A program made the position numbers and the translations under genes. Positions 17,882 through 25,444 of a stretch of 64,000 nt of DNA are shown in pieces. Positions within the stretch are counted from its first letter, which is position 1. Each line of letters starts with the position of its first letter. The notes under the pieces were generated by a model that ran no database searches, was not told the origin of the DNA, and saw nothing but the letters and a program-made list of their open reading frames with translations. Location of the stretch: contig JAEUOS010000141.1 of assembly GCA_016790695.1 (NCBI GenBank), positions 1 to 64,000 on the forward strand. The letters are read 5' to 3'. Source of the stretch: Burkholderiales bacterium. Its GTDB lineage: Bacteria; Pseudomonadota; Gammaproteobacteria; Burkholderiales; JAEUOS01.

Positions 17882-18705
17882 GCGGCTTTCCTCCAGACGA
17901 TCCAGTAGACGCCCGCGACCAGGACCGCGCCGCCCGCCAGGTTGCCGAGGATCACCGGCACGAGGTTGGACGCGAGGCCGGTCAGGTCGAGCGCGGCACC
18001 CGGCGGCACCGCGGTGCCCGAGGTGGCCAGCAGCATCGCCAGCGGGATGAAGTAGAAGTTGGCGATGCTGTGCTCGAAGCCGGCCGCGACGAAGGCCGAG
18101 ATCGGGAACACCACGGCCAGCGTCTTGTCGGTGACGCTGCGTCCCGCCATCGCGATCCACACCGCCATGCACACCAGGATGTTGCACATCACGCCGCGGA
18201 AGAACGCCTCGGCGAACGGCATCGCGGTCTTGGCCGCGGCGATCGCCATTGTCTGCGACGCGATGCGGCCGCCGGCCATGCCGGTGTGGCCCGACATCCA
18301 GACCAGCCAGGCGAGGCCGGCGGCGCCGACCGCGTTGGCGGCGAGCACCACCGCCCAGTTGCGCAGGACCTCGGCCGTGGTGACCTTGCCCTCGGCCCAT
18401 GCCATCACGATCAGGTTGTTGCCGGTGAACAGCTCGGCGCCGGCGATGACCACCAGCACCAGGCCGAGCGAGAACACCAGCCCGCCGAGCAGGCGCGCGG
18501 CGGCGAAGCCCAGCCCGGGGTCGGCGACGACGATCGTGAAGTACATCGCGCCCAGGCCGATGAATGCGCCGGCCAGGAGCCCCAGCACCGCGAGCTTCAC
18601 CAATGGCATGCGCGCCTTGGTGACGCCGGCGGCCTCGATGCGGTCGGCGATCTCGGCCGGGGTGTAGAGGTCGATGCCCAGCGCGGGCGGCTTCGGGGTG
18701 TCCAT
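17878..18705 (-). CDS. Formate/nitrite transporter family (FocA/NirC)
   Basis: A 275-residue inner-membrane channel of the FNT family with six hydrophobic segments. The signatures AGAELFTGNNLIVMAW, FFRGVMCNILVCMAVW and the pore block GFEHSIANFYFIP, with the conserved central His, are present. The start at 18705 was chosen because the family homology begins there; the frame stays open to 18858, over the FNR-like site. Likely role: transport of formate, nitrite or a related small anion under low oxygen. A coupled NTF2-like gene follows, and a hemerythrin gene is divergent. Confidence 0.9.
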   Translation of the reverse strand: MDTPKPPALGIDLYTPAEIADRIEAAGVTKARMPLVKLAVLGLLAGAFIGLGAMYFTIVVADPGLGFAAARLLGGLVFSLGLVLVVIAGAELFTGNNLIVMAWAEGKVTTAEVLRNWAVVLAANAVGAAGLAWLVWMSGHTGMAGGRIASQTMAIAAAKTAMPFAEAFFRGVMCNILVCMAVWIAMAGRSVTDKTLAVVFPISAFVAAGFEHSIANFYFIPLAMLLATSGTAVPPGAALDLTGLASNLVPVILGNLAGGAVLVAGVYWIVWRKAA

Positions 18706-18781
18706 GGCGGCGGGTCGGAAGGTCGGGCGGCGGCTATTGTCGCCGGCTTCGGGCCGGGCGCGCGGCGCAGGCCGGATTTTC

Positions 18782-18795
18782 TTGCGCTGGATCAA
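18782..18795. promoter_or_regulatory. FNR/ANR-like box
   Basis: TTGCG-CTGG-ATCAA compares with the FNR consensus TTGAT-N4-ATCAA: one half-site is perfect and the other matches 3 of 5. It sits in the divergent gap, 76 bp upstream of the FNT gene and 61 bp upstream of the hemerythrin gene. Both targets fit oxygen- or NO-responsive control. No experimental support. Confidence 0.5.
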
Positions 18796-18856
18796 ACGCG
18801 GCGGGCGGGGATTGCACCAGACTTGCGCTGGCACCCATCGGCAGGGGGATTTCGGC

Positions 18857-19423
18857 ATGAGCGGTCAGATCGCGGCCTGGCACGCGGAGCACCTCAACTT
18901 CGCGCGGCTGCTCAGGCTCCTCGAGGGCGAGGTCGCGCGGTTCGCCGCCGGCGAGACGCCGGACTACGACCTCATGCGCGACATCGTGTACTACCTGCTG
19001 CACTTTCCCGACGTGCACCACCATCGCTACGAGAACGAGGTGTTCACGCGCGTCGCCGCACGCGACCATGCGCTCAAGCCGCTGGTGACGCGCCTGCTGC
19101 AGGAACACCGGGTGATCGCCGCGTCCGGCGAGCGCCTGCACGCGCTGATCGAGGCGGTGGTCGGCGGCGCGCTCGCGACGCGCGCGGAACTCGAGGCCGC
19201 CGCGGCCACCTACCTCGTCTACTACCGCGCCCACCTGGCCGCCGAGGAGGGCAAGATGCTGCCGCGGGTGGCGGAGATGATGAGCGCATCGGACTGGGCG
19301 GCGGTCGCCGCCGCGGTCGCCGAACACTCGCGCGGGGATCCGCTGTTCGGGCCGGCCGCCGAGGCGCGCTTCCGCGGCCTGCGCCTGGCGATCGAGCGCG
19401 AAGCCGCGGCGCTGGCGCGCTAG
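18857..19423 (+). CDS. Hemerythrin-like (HHE domain) protein
   Basis: A 188-residue all-helical protein with the spaced His/Glu pattern of hemerythrin cation-binding domains: AAWHAEHLNF near residue 9, FPDVHHHRYENEVF near residue 55, LQEHRVIAASGERLHALIE near residue 80 and YYRAHLAAEEGKMLPR near residue 125. These supply ligands for a non-haem di-iron site. Such proteins bind oxygen or NO or protect iron-sulfur clusters. It is divergent from the FNT channel across an FNR-like box, which fits a microaerobic/nitrosative role. The ATG is the first that gives the family N-terminus. Confidence 0.85.
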   Translation: MSGQIAAWHAEHLNFARLLRLLEGEVARFAAGETPDYDLMRDIVYYLLHFPDVHHHRYENEVFTRVAARDHALKPLVTRLLQEHRVIAASGERLHALIEAVVGGALATRAELEAAAATYLVYYRAHLAAEEGKMLPRVAEMMSASDWAAVAAAVAEHSRGDPLFGPAAEARFRGLRLAIEREAAALAR

Positions 19424-19489
19424 CAGGGCGGGCGGCGGGGGACCGGGGGCGGGCGCGGCCGGGCGGCGCGGCGGACGGAGGGAGACGGG

Positions 19490-20266
19490 ATGAGCGAAAC
19501 GACGACGGCGGCGGGGGCCTCCGCGGGGGGCGGCGTGCCGCAGGTGCGCCGCGTCGGTGTCGGCGCGCCGTTCGCGTGGCTGGCGCGCGGGTTCGCCGAC
19601 ATGCGCGCGACGCGCTTCGCCGGCACGTTCTACGGCGCGCTGTTCGCCGCGATGGGGCTCGCGATCCACACGATCTATGCGGTCAAGTGGCAGCTCACCA
19701 TGGGGCTGACGGCGGGGTTCTTCCTGATCGGGCCGTTCGTGTGCTGCGGCATCTACGGCCTGTCGCGGCAGCGCGCCGCCGGCGAGCGGCCGAGCCTCGC
19801 GGCCTCGCTCGTCTGCTGGCGCCGCAATCCCGCCGGGATCGGCTTCTTCGCCGCCATCGTCACCTTCGCGATGATCGTCTGGGCCCGGGTGTCGGTCGTG
19901 ATCTTCGCGCTGTTCTCGACGCGCGACTTCCCGACCCTGCAGGGGGTGATCGCGCAGATCTTCGCCTTCTCCAACCTGCCGTTCGTCGCGGCCTGGTTCG
20001 GCGTCGGGTTCGTGTTCGCGACCCTGGTGTTCGCGATCTCGGTGGTGTCGGTGCCGATGCTGCTGGATCGCAACAGCGACACCATGATGTCGATCTTCGC
20101 CAGCGTGCGCGCGCTGTGGGTCAATCCCGGCGCCCTGTACCTATGGGCGGCGCTGATCGTCGCGATCATCGGCGCGAGCCTGGTCTTCGGCATGGTCGCG
20201 CTGGTGATCACCGCGCCGCTGGTCGGCCACGCCACCTGGCATGCGTACCGCGATCTGGTAGTCTGA
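19490..20266 (+). CDS. DUF2189 integral membrane protein
   Basis: A 258-residue membrane protein with about six hydrophobic segments. The N-terminal VPQVRRVGVGAPFAWLARGFADM and the GFFLIGPFVCCGIYGLSRQ block match the uncharacterised DUF2189 family of proteobacteria. No catalytic motif is visible. GGAGGGAGA precedes the ATG. The gene lies 66 bp after the hemerythrin gene and 67 bp before a glutaredoxin-like gene on the same strand. Function unknown. Confidence 0.75.
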   Translation: MSETTTAAGASAGGGVPQVRRVGVGAPFAWLARGFADMRATRFAGTFYGALFAAMGLAIHTIYAVKWQLTMGLTAGFFLIGPFVCCGIYGLSRQRAAGERPSLAASLVCWRRNPAGIGFFAAIVTFAMIVWARVSVVIFALFSTRDFPTLQGVIAQIFAFSNLPFVAAWFGVGFVFATLVFAISVVSVPMLLDRNSDTMMSIFASVRALWVNPGALYLWAALIVAIIGASLVFGMVALVITAPLVGHATWHAYRDLVV

Positions 20267-20333
20267 TCGCGGCGGGCGGCACGCGGTCCCGTGGCCGCGC
20301 CCGCGTGCCGCATCCCGCCCACCGGAGAGTGCC

Positions 20334-20732
20334 ATGCCGCGCAGCATCCTGCCCGAAGACCGCATCCATCCCGCCATCCGCGACACCGTCGCCGGCCTGC
20401 ATGCCGACGTCGTGCGCGAGGTCGCGGCCGCGGTCGCCGCCGACGACATCGTCATCGTCGGCATGGCGATCAACCCCTTCCCGCGCCGCGCGCGCCGCCT
20501 GCTCGACGCGGCCGGTATCGCCTACCGCTACCTCGAGTACGGCAGCTATGCGGGCCAGTGGCGGCGCCGCAACGCGCTGAAGATGTGGACCGGCTGGCCG
20601 ACCTTTCCGATGGTGTTCGTCCGGGGCGTGCTGGTCGGCGGCGCGGCCGAGCTCGCGCGGCTGCACCGCGCCGGCGAACTGGCGCGCCTGCTCGCCGCCC
20701 CGCGCCCGGACGCGGCTGCATCCGCCGCGTAG
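20334..20732 (+). CDS. Glutaredoxin-like protein lacking all cysteines
   Basis: A 132-residue protein with a glutaredoxin fold but no Cys at all. N47-P-F-P50 stands where C-P-[YF]-C should be, followed by the usual RRARRLLDAAGI helix. The cis-Pro block GWPTFPMVFV and the glycine pair in VLVGGAAEL, used for glutathione contact, are kept. Thiol chemistry is therefore impossible; a structural, binding or iron-sulfur-independent regulatory role is possible. GGAG lies before the ATG. Homologues in related bacteria may share the altered motif, which I cannot check here. Confidence 0.75.
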   Translation: MPRSILPEDRIHPAIRDTVAGLHADVVREVAAAVAADDIVIVGMAINPFPRRARRLLDAAGIAYRYLEYGSYAGQWRRRNALKMWTGWPTFPMVFVRGVLVGGAAELARLHRAGELARLLAAPRPDAAASAA

Positions 20733-20840
20733 AATCCGGCGTAAGGGGAGTTTCCCCGCACTGGAGCTCGCTGCAGCCGCTGCCGCCCCGTTCGCGCCCT
20801 CCGGCCGCCGCCCGGCGGCAGGCGTGGCGCCTGCCCGACG

Positions 20841-21323
20841 ATGTCCGTGTCCTCCGCCCCTTCGCAACCGCCCGTCCCGCCCGAGCTGCCCGTCCTCGAC
20901 GACGCCGACTGCGCGCGCCTGCTCGCGGCGATTCCCGCGCGCACGCCGCCCGCCGGGCTGCGCGCGCGCGTGCTCGGGCAGACCGCCGCGCGCGCGGCGA
21001 TCACCACGGTGCCGGCGAGCGCGGCCGGCTGGGCCGAGCTGCTGCCGCGGGTGTTCGCCAAGCGCCTGCACAGCGACGGCACGGCCGAATCCTGGCTGGT
21101 GCGCCTGCTGCCGGGCGCGCGCGCGCCCGCGCATGACCATCCGGGCGCCGAGGAATGCCTGGTGCTCGAGGGCGCGATCCGCTACGAGGGCGGTTCGCGC
21201 CTGGCGGCGGGCGACTTCGAGGCGGTGGCCGCCGGCGGTCACCACCCCGAACTGGTGTCCGACGAGGGCGCGCTGGTGTTCCTGCGCTACGCGCTGCCGC
21301 TGGACCGCTACATCCGGCTCTGA
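20841..21323 (+). CDS. Cupin-domain protein, ChrR-like
   Basis: A 160-residue protein. A short N-terminal helical region (residues ~15-50) is followed by a single cupin barrel: AESWLVRLLPGARAPAHDHPGAEECLVLEGAIRY carries the H-x-H-x5-E metal motif. Later AGDFEAVAAGGHHPEL supplies the second His motif. The arrangement resembles the C-terminal cupin of ChrR anti-sigma factors, but the N-terminal zinc anti-sigma domain and an adjacent ECF sigma gene are absent. It may be a stand-alone metal-bound sensor or enzyme. No strong ribosome site is visible before the ATG. Confidence 0.7.
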   Translation: MSVSSAPSQPPVPPELPVLDDADCARLLAAIPARTPPAGLRARVLGQTAARAAITTVPASAAGWAELLPRVFAKRLHSDGTAESWLVRLLPGARAPAHDHPGAEECLVLEGAIRYEGGSRLAAGDFEAVAAGGHHPELVSDEGALVFLRYALPLDRYIRL

Positions 21324-21436
21324 GCGGTGCCGCGCGGGTCGCCGGCGGTGCCGGGACGCCGCGGGCGCTATGATCCGCACTTGCGCCGCCGGCCCGCCAT
21401 CGCGACCGGGCGCGTTGCCATCCAGGGGAGTTCGCC

Positions 21437-22276
21437 ATGTTTCCGATCACGCCTGCCGTCATCGCCGCCGCCGTCCTCGCCGCGCTCGTCGGCCCGGCGC
21501 AGGGCGAGACCCGCGTCGAGCGCGGCCGCTACCTGACCGAATCGATCGTCGCCTGCGGCAATTGCCACACGCCGCAGGGGCCCGACGGCCCGCTGCCGGG
21601 CATGGCGCTCGCCGGCGGGCTGAAGATCGAGGACAAGCCATTCACCGCCTACGCGTCCAACATCACGCCCGACAAGGCCACCGGCATCGGCCGCTGGACC
21701 GATGCGCAGATCATCGCGGCGATCCGCGAGGGCCGCCGGCCCGACGGCTCGATCATCGGCCCGCCGATGCCGATCGGGCTGTACCGCGACCTGTCCGACA
21801 GCGACGTGCGCGCCATCGTCGCCTACCTGCGCACGGTCAAGCCGGTGCGCAACCAGGTGCAGAAGTCGGCGTACCGGATGCCGCTGCCGCCGTCCTACGG
21901 GCCGCCCGTGGGCAAGGTGCCGGACGTGCCGCGCGCCGACAAGGTGGCCTATGGCCGCTATCTCGCCGGCCCCGCGGGGCATTGCGTCGAATGCCATTCG
22001 CCGCCGGGACCGAACGGCGCGCCGGACCTCGCCAACAAGCTCGGCGCGGGCGGCTTCAGCTTCTACGGCCCCTGGGGCACCAGCGTCTCGACCAACATCA
22101 CCCCGGCCGGGATCGGCCGGCTCTCGGACGCGGAGCTGAAGAAGGTGATCACCACCGGGGTCCGGCCCGACGGCAGCCGCCTCAAGCCGCCGATGGGCGT
22201 GTCGTACTACGCGCGGATGCGCAGCGAGGACCTCGACGCGGTCGTCGCCTACCTGCGCAGCCTGCCGGTGCGCTAG
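21437..22276 (+). CDS. Dihaem cytochrome c, periplasmic
   Basis: A 279-residue secreted protein with a signal peptide (residues 1-23) and two cytochrome c domains: C40-GN-C43-H44 and C183-VE-C186-H187. Met axial ligands are probably in IGPPMPIGLY and LKPPMGVSYY. The domains resemble those in cytochrome subunits of membrane alcohol and sugar dehydrogenases, where they pass electrons from the periplasm to the respiratory chain. No dehydrogenase subunit is adjacent, so the partner is unknown. GGGGAG lies 6 bases before the ATG. Confidence 0.88.
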   Translation: MFPITPAVIAAAVLAALVGPAQGETRVERGRYLTESIVACGNCHTPQGPDGPLPGMALAGGLKIEDKPFTAYASNITPDKATGIGRWTDAQIIAAIREGRRPDGSIIGPPMPIGLYRDLSDSDVRAIVAYLRTVKPVRNQVQKSAYRMPLPPSYGPPVGKVPDVPRADKVAYGRYLAGPAGHCVECHSPPGPNGAPDLANKLGAGGFSFYGPWGTSVSTNITPAGIGRLSDAELKKVITTGVRPDGSRLKPPMGVSYYARMRSEDLDAVVAYLRSLPVR

Positions 22277-22345
22277 CACGATGCGGCGAGCGCCGACGCT
22301 GAGCCCGGCGCGCGCCGCGCCCGGGCGGCGCGGCCGGCGGCGGCC

Positions 22346-23647
22346 ATGGGCCTGATCGACTGGTTCGTTCCCGCGGCGGTCCGCGCCGACCCGGTGCGGC
22401 GCGACCGCCACCGCGGCATCGCCAAGTCGCTGCTCGCCATTTCGGCGACGGTGGCCCTGCTGCTGCTGGTGTACCTGCCGGTGCGTCACGCGCCGAGCGC
22501 CGCGGAGTTCCTGCTCTTCGCCGCCGGGATCGTGATTCCGGTCGCCGGGGCGCTGCTGATCCGGCTCACCGGCCGCATCGTCCACGGGCTGGTGCTGACC
22601 AACCTGGCCGGCGTCCTCCTGGTCGCGAGCTGGGCCTACCTCACCGGCGGCATCCTGTCGGTGGCGCTGCCGTGGATGCTGGCCAACCTGTCGCTGCTCG
22701 CGACCTTCGGCAACATGGTCCTGCTCGGCGTCTCGGCGGGCGCGGTCGGCGTCGCGGTCGTCGCGCTCTACCTGCTGTCGATCCGCGGCTGGATGCCGTC
22801 CAGCCTGGTGCCGCCGTCGCTGACCCACGAGCTGATGCTGCTGTCGATGCTCTCGGCGGTGGCGGTGGTGGTGTCGGCGGCCGCGCTGGTGATGCGCGAG
22901 CGCGCCGAGTCCAAGGCGCGCCTGCGCGCGGCGCGCGACGCGGCGGAGGCGGCCAACCGCGCGAAATCGGTGTTCCTGTCCTCGGTCAGCCACGAGCTGC
23001 GCACGCCGCTGTCGACGGTGATCGGCTTCGCCGAGGTGCTCAAGCTCGACGAGTCGAGCCGGCTGTCGGCGGAGCAGGCCGGGCACGTCGAGCGCATCCT
23101 CAACGCGGGCGACCACCTGCTCGCGCTGGTGAACCAGGTCATCGACATGAGCCGCATCGAGTCCGGCGACATCGAGCTGCGGGTCGAGCAGGTGCGGGTC
23201 GGCGACGTCGTCGCCTCGTCGCTCGCGATGGTCGAGCTCGCCGCGCGCGCGCGCGGGATCCGCATCGCCAACCGCGCCGCCGGCGCGGCCGGCACCCTGG
23301 TGCAGGCGGATGCGACGCGGCTGAAGCAGGTCGTCCTCACTCTGCTGTCGAACGCCATCAAGTACAACCGCGACAACGGCAGCATCGCGATCGAGGCGAA
23401 GCCGGCCGGCGGCGGCTACCTGCGCCTGAGCGTCGCCGACACCGGCCGCGGCATCCCGCTGCAGCGGCAGGGGGAGCTGTTCCAGTCGTTCGCGCGCCTG
23501 GGCGAGGAGTCGGGGGCGGTCCCGGGCAGCGGCCTCGGGCTCGCGATCGCGCGCCGGCTGGTCGAGATGATGCGGGGCCGCATCGGCTTCGAATCCGTCG
23601 AAGGGGAGGGCAGCACCTTCTGGATCGAATTGCCCTTGGAGGCCTAG
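22346..23647 (+). CDS. Membrane sensor histidine kinase
   Basis: A 433-residue kinase. Residues 25-185 contain about six hydrophobic helices forming a membrane sensor with short loops. Then comes a coiled linker (RAESKARLRAARDAAEAANRAK), the HisKA dimerisation domain with phosphorylated H216 in SVSHELRTPLS, and the HATPase domain with the N box (TLLSNAIKYN), G1 (VADTGRGIP) and G2 (GSGLGLAIARRLVEMM). No receiver domain and no response regulator gene is adjacent, so it is an orphan kinase. It starts 69 bp after the cytochrome gene. Confidence 0.9.
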   Translation: MGLIDWFVPAAVRADPVRRDRHRGIAKSLLAISATVALLLLVYLPVRHAPSAAEFLLFAAGIVIPVAGALLIRLTGRIVHGLVLTNLAGVLLVASWAYLTGGILSVALPWMLANLSLLATFGNMVLLGVSAGAVGVAVVALYLLSIRGWMPSSLVPPSLTHELMLLSMLSAVAVVVSAAALVMRERAESKARLRAARDAAEAANRAKSVFLSSVSHELRTPLSTVIGFAEVLKLDESSRLSAEQAGHVERILNAGDHLLALVNQVIDMSRIESGDIELRVEQVRVGDVVASSLAMVELAARARGIRIANRAAGAAGTLVQADATRLKQVVLTLLSNAIKYNRDNGSIAIEAKPAGGGYLRLSVADTGRGIPLQRQGELFQSFARLGEESGAVPGSGLGLAIARRLVEMMRGRIGFESVEGEGSTFWIELPLEA

Positions 23648-23665
23648 CCCGGCGCCGCCGCGACC

Positions 23666-24133
23666 TCAGAGCCGGCCCTCGCTCGCCAGGCGCCGGATGG
23701 TGCGGATGACGTCGCGGTCGGCCTCGACGTAGGCCTGCTTGACGAAGCCTTCGAGCCGCGGGTCCGGCGGCGCGGCCCCCGCGACCGGGCGGGTGTCGTA
23801 CTCGAAGCGCACGAACAGCTGCAGCGCGTCGGGCGCCTCGATGGTGGTCCACAGCGTCGCCGCGGGCACCTCGCCGGACGGCTCGATGTCCTGGCGCATG
23901 CGGTCCGGCGGCAGGAAGGTGATGGTGTCGCGGATCACGGTGCGCCCGAAGCGCAGCTCGCGCCGCACCGACGTGCCGGTGTCGGCGAGCAGGGTGCAGG
24001 CGTCGAGCGCGTAGACGAAGGGCAGCGGGTCGCGCGCCTTCATCACCAGCCCGCGCCAGAGCTGGTCGGGCGTGAGCGGCTCGATCAGCGGCTGCAGCGG
24101 GTCGTTGACCTGGACCAGATGATGGAACTTCAT
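23666..24133 (-). CDS. SRPBCC (START-like) family protein, DUF1857-like
   Basis: A 155-residue protein starting MKFHHLVQVND with LTPDQLWRGLVMKARDP. This is the start of the helix-grip SRPBCC fold found in DUF1857/AtaL-like proteins. These bind a hydrophobic ligand; no catalytic residue can be assigned. It converges on the histidine kinase with an 18-bp gap. The same-strand methyltransferase gene at 24171 lies upstream of it by 37 bp, so the two may be co-transcribed. Confidence 0.75.
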   Translation of the reverse strand: MKFHHLVQVNDPLQPLIEPLTPDQLWRGLVMKARDPLPFVYALDACTLLADTGTSVRRELRFGRTVIRDTITFLPPDRMRQDIEPSGEVPAATLWTTIEAPDALQLFVRFEYDTRPVAGAAPPDPRLEGFVKQAYVEADRDVIRTIRRLASEGRL

Positions 24134-24170
24134 GCGTGCGCCTCGCGGGCCGGCCGGGCGGACGCGCGCC

Positions 24171-24749
24171 TCAGGCGCGCTTGTGCTCCGGCCGGATGGT
24201 CCAGAGGTAGGCGCGGCGGTAGCGCGTCGGCACCTCGAAGGTGCGGTCGGGCTGCCAGTCGCCCATGTCGAAGGCGTTCGACACCACGCGCGCGCCGACC
24301 GCGAGCTCCTTCCACAGCTTGGGGCGGACCCGGAGGTTGAGCTCGGGCAGCAGGTACAGCGTGACCACGGTCGCTCGCGAGAGGTCGGCGGTGAACAGGT
24401 CGCGCACCTCGAACCGCACGCGCTCGTCGACGCGCTCGGCGAGCGCGTTGGCCTGCGCCCACTCGACCAGGTTGACGTTGAGGTCGAAGCCGACGCCGGT
24501 CGCGCCGCGCCGGGCGGCCGCGACCAGGAAGCGTCCGTCGCCGCAGCCCAGGTCGAACACGACGTCGCGCGGGCCGACGGCGGCCGCGGCGATCAGGGTG
24601 TCGACCACCGCGAGCGGCGTCGGCTCGTAGACCACGTCGGCGGTGCGCGGCGGCACGCAGGGCGGCGCACCGGTCTGGGCGGAAGCGGCACCGGCGGCGA
24701 GCGCGGCGCCGGCCGGCATGGCGGTGCGAAGGAAGTTGCGGCGGTTCAT
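24171..24749 (-). CDS. Tat-signal class I methyltransferase-like protein (paralogue 2)
   Basis: A 192-residue protein. MNRRNFLRTAMPAGAALAAGAASAQ is a strong twin-arginine signal (NRRNFLR). The mature part keeps a class I SAM fold: VVFDLGCGDGRFLVAA, GVGFDLNVNLVEWA, RFEVRDLFTADLS and VVTLYLLPELNLRVRPKLWKEL. It lies directly downstream of a close paralogue (24770-25357); the two share the VVYEPTP block, the core and the C-terminal PTRYRRAYLWTIRPEHK region. GGAG precedes the ATG. How a periplasmic protein would get SAM is unclear; it may be a non-enzymatic or ligand-binding relative. Confidence 0.78.
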   Translation of the reverse strand: MNRRNFLRTAMPAGAALAAGAASAQTGAPPCVPPRTADVVYEPTPLAVVDTLIAAAAVGPRDVVFDLGCGDGRFLVAAARRGATGVGFDLNVNLVEWAQANALAERVDERVRFEVRDLFTADLSRATVVTLYLLPELNLRVRPKLWKELAVGARVVSNAFDMGDWQPDRTFEVPTRYRRAYLWTIRPEHKRA

Positions 24750-24769
24750 CGGGCTCTCCTGCGGCACGC

Positions 24770-25357
24770 TCAGGCGGCGGCCTTGTGCTCGGGTTGGACG
24801 GTGTAGAGGTAGGCGTGGCGGTAGCGCGTCGGCACCTCGACGACGCGCTCGGGCGTCCATCCGGGCACGCCGAAGCCGTTGGCGACCACGCGCGCGCCGG
24901 GGGCGAGCTCGCGCCAGAGCTTCGGGCGCAGGCGCCGGTTCATCTCGGGCAGGATGTACAGCGCGACCACGCTCGCGCCGGACAGGTCGGACGCGAACAG
25001 GTCCTGGTTGTCGATCCGCACGCCCGCGTCGAGGCCTTCGGCGCGGACGTTGGCCCGCGCCCACTCGACCAGCCGCGGATCGATCTCGATGCCGACGCCG
25101 CCGGCGCCGCGGCGCGCCGCGGCGACCACGATGCGGCCGTCGCCGCAGCCGAGGTCGTAGACCACGTCGCCGGGACCGACGCGCGCCAGGTCGAGCAGGA
25201 CCTCGACCACCGCGCGCGGGGTGGGCTCGTAGACGACGTCGGCCGGCCGCAGGTAGGCGCAGGCCGGCAGGTCGGTCGACTGCGCGGCGGCGCGTCCGGC
25301 GCGCCCCAGGCCGGCGCAGGCCAGGCCCGCGGCCGGGACGAAGGTTCGGCGATTCAT
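24770..25357 (-). CDS. Tat-signal class I methyltransferase-like protein (paralogue 1)
   Basis: A 195-residue protein starting MNRRTFVPAAGLACAGLGRAGRAAAQ, another twin-arginine signal. The core includes DVVYDLGCGDGRIVVAAARRG, GVGIEIDPRLVEWARAN and VVALYILPEMNRRLRPKLWREL. It precedes its paralogue at 24171 by 20 bp on the same strand and arose by tandem duplication followed by considerable divergence. It shares the Tat signal design with the gene at 10880. It is divergent from the radical SAM gene, 87 bp away. Function unknown. Confidence 0.78.
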   Translation of the reverse strand: MNRRTFVPAAGLACAGLGRAGRAAAQSTDLPACAYLRPADVVYEPTPRAVVEVLLDLARVGPGDVVYDLGCGDGRIVVAAARRGAGGVGIEIDPRLVEWARANVRAEGLDAGVRIDNQDLFASDLSGASVVALYILPEMNRRLRPKLWRELAPGARVVANGFGVPGWTPERVVEVPTRYRHAYLYTVQPEHKAAA

Positions 25358-25415
25358 GGTGTGCAGGGCGATGCGGCGACACCGATTACAGCACGAGTGG
25401 CGCGCGGGCGCGGCG

Positions 25416-25421
25416 TAGAAT
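25416..25421 (+). promoter_or_regulatory. Candidate -10 element of radical SAM gene
   Basis: TAGAAT matches 5 of 6 bases of the sigma-70 -10 consensus, 23 bp before the ATG at 25445. No clear -35 was found. Confidence 0.3.
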
Positions 25422-25444
25422 GCCGTTCCCGTCCGCGAGGTCCG

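Noticed and set aside
20743-20756. GGGGA-loop-TCCCC hairpin upstream of the cupin gene as a riboswitch or terminator
   Set aside because: Only a 5-bp stem with no T-run and no conserved context; likely chance.
24171-25357. Tandem methyltransferase-like genes as an assembly duplication
   Set aside because: The copies differ at many positions, in signal peptide and in loop sequences, so they are true paralogues.
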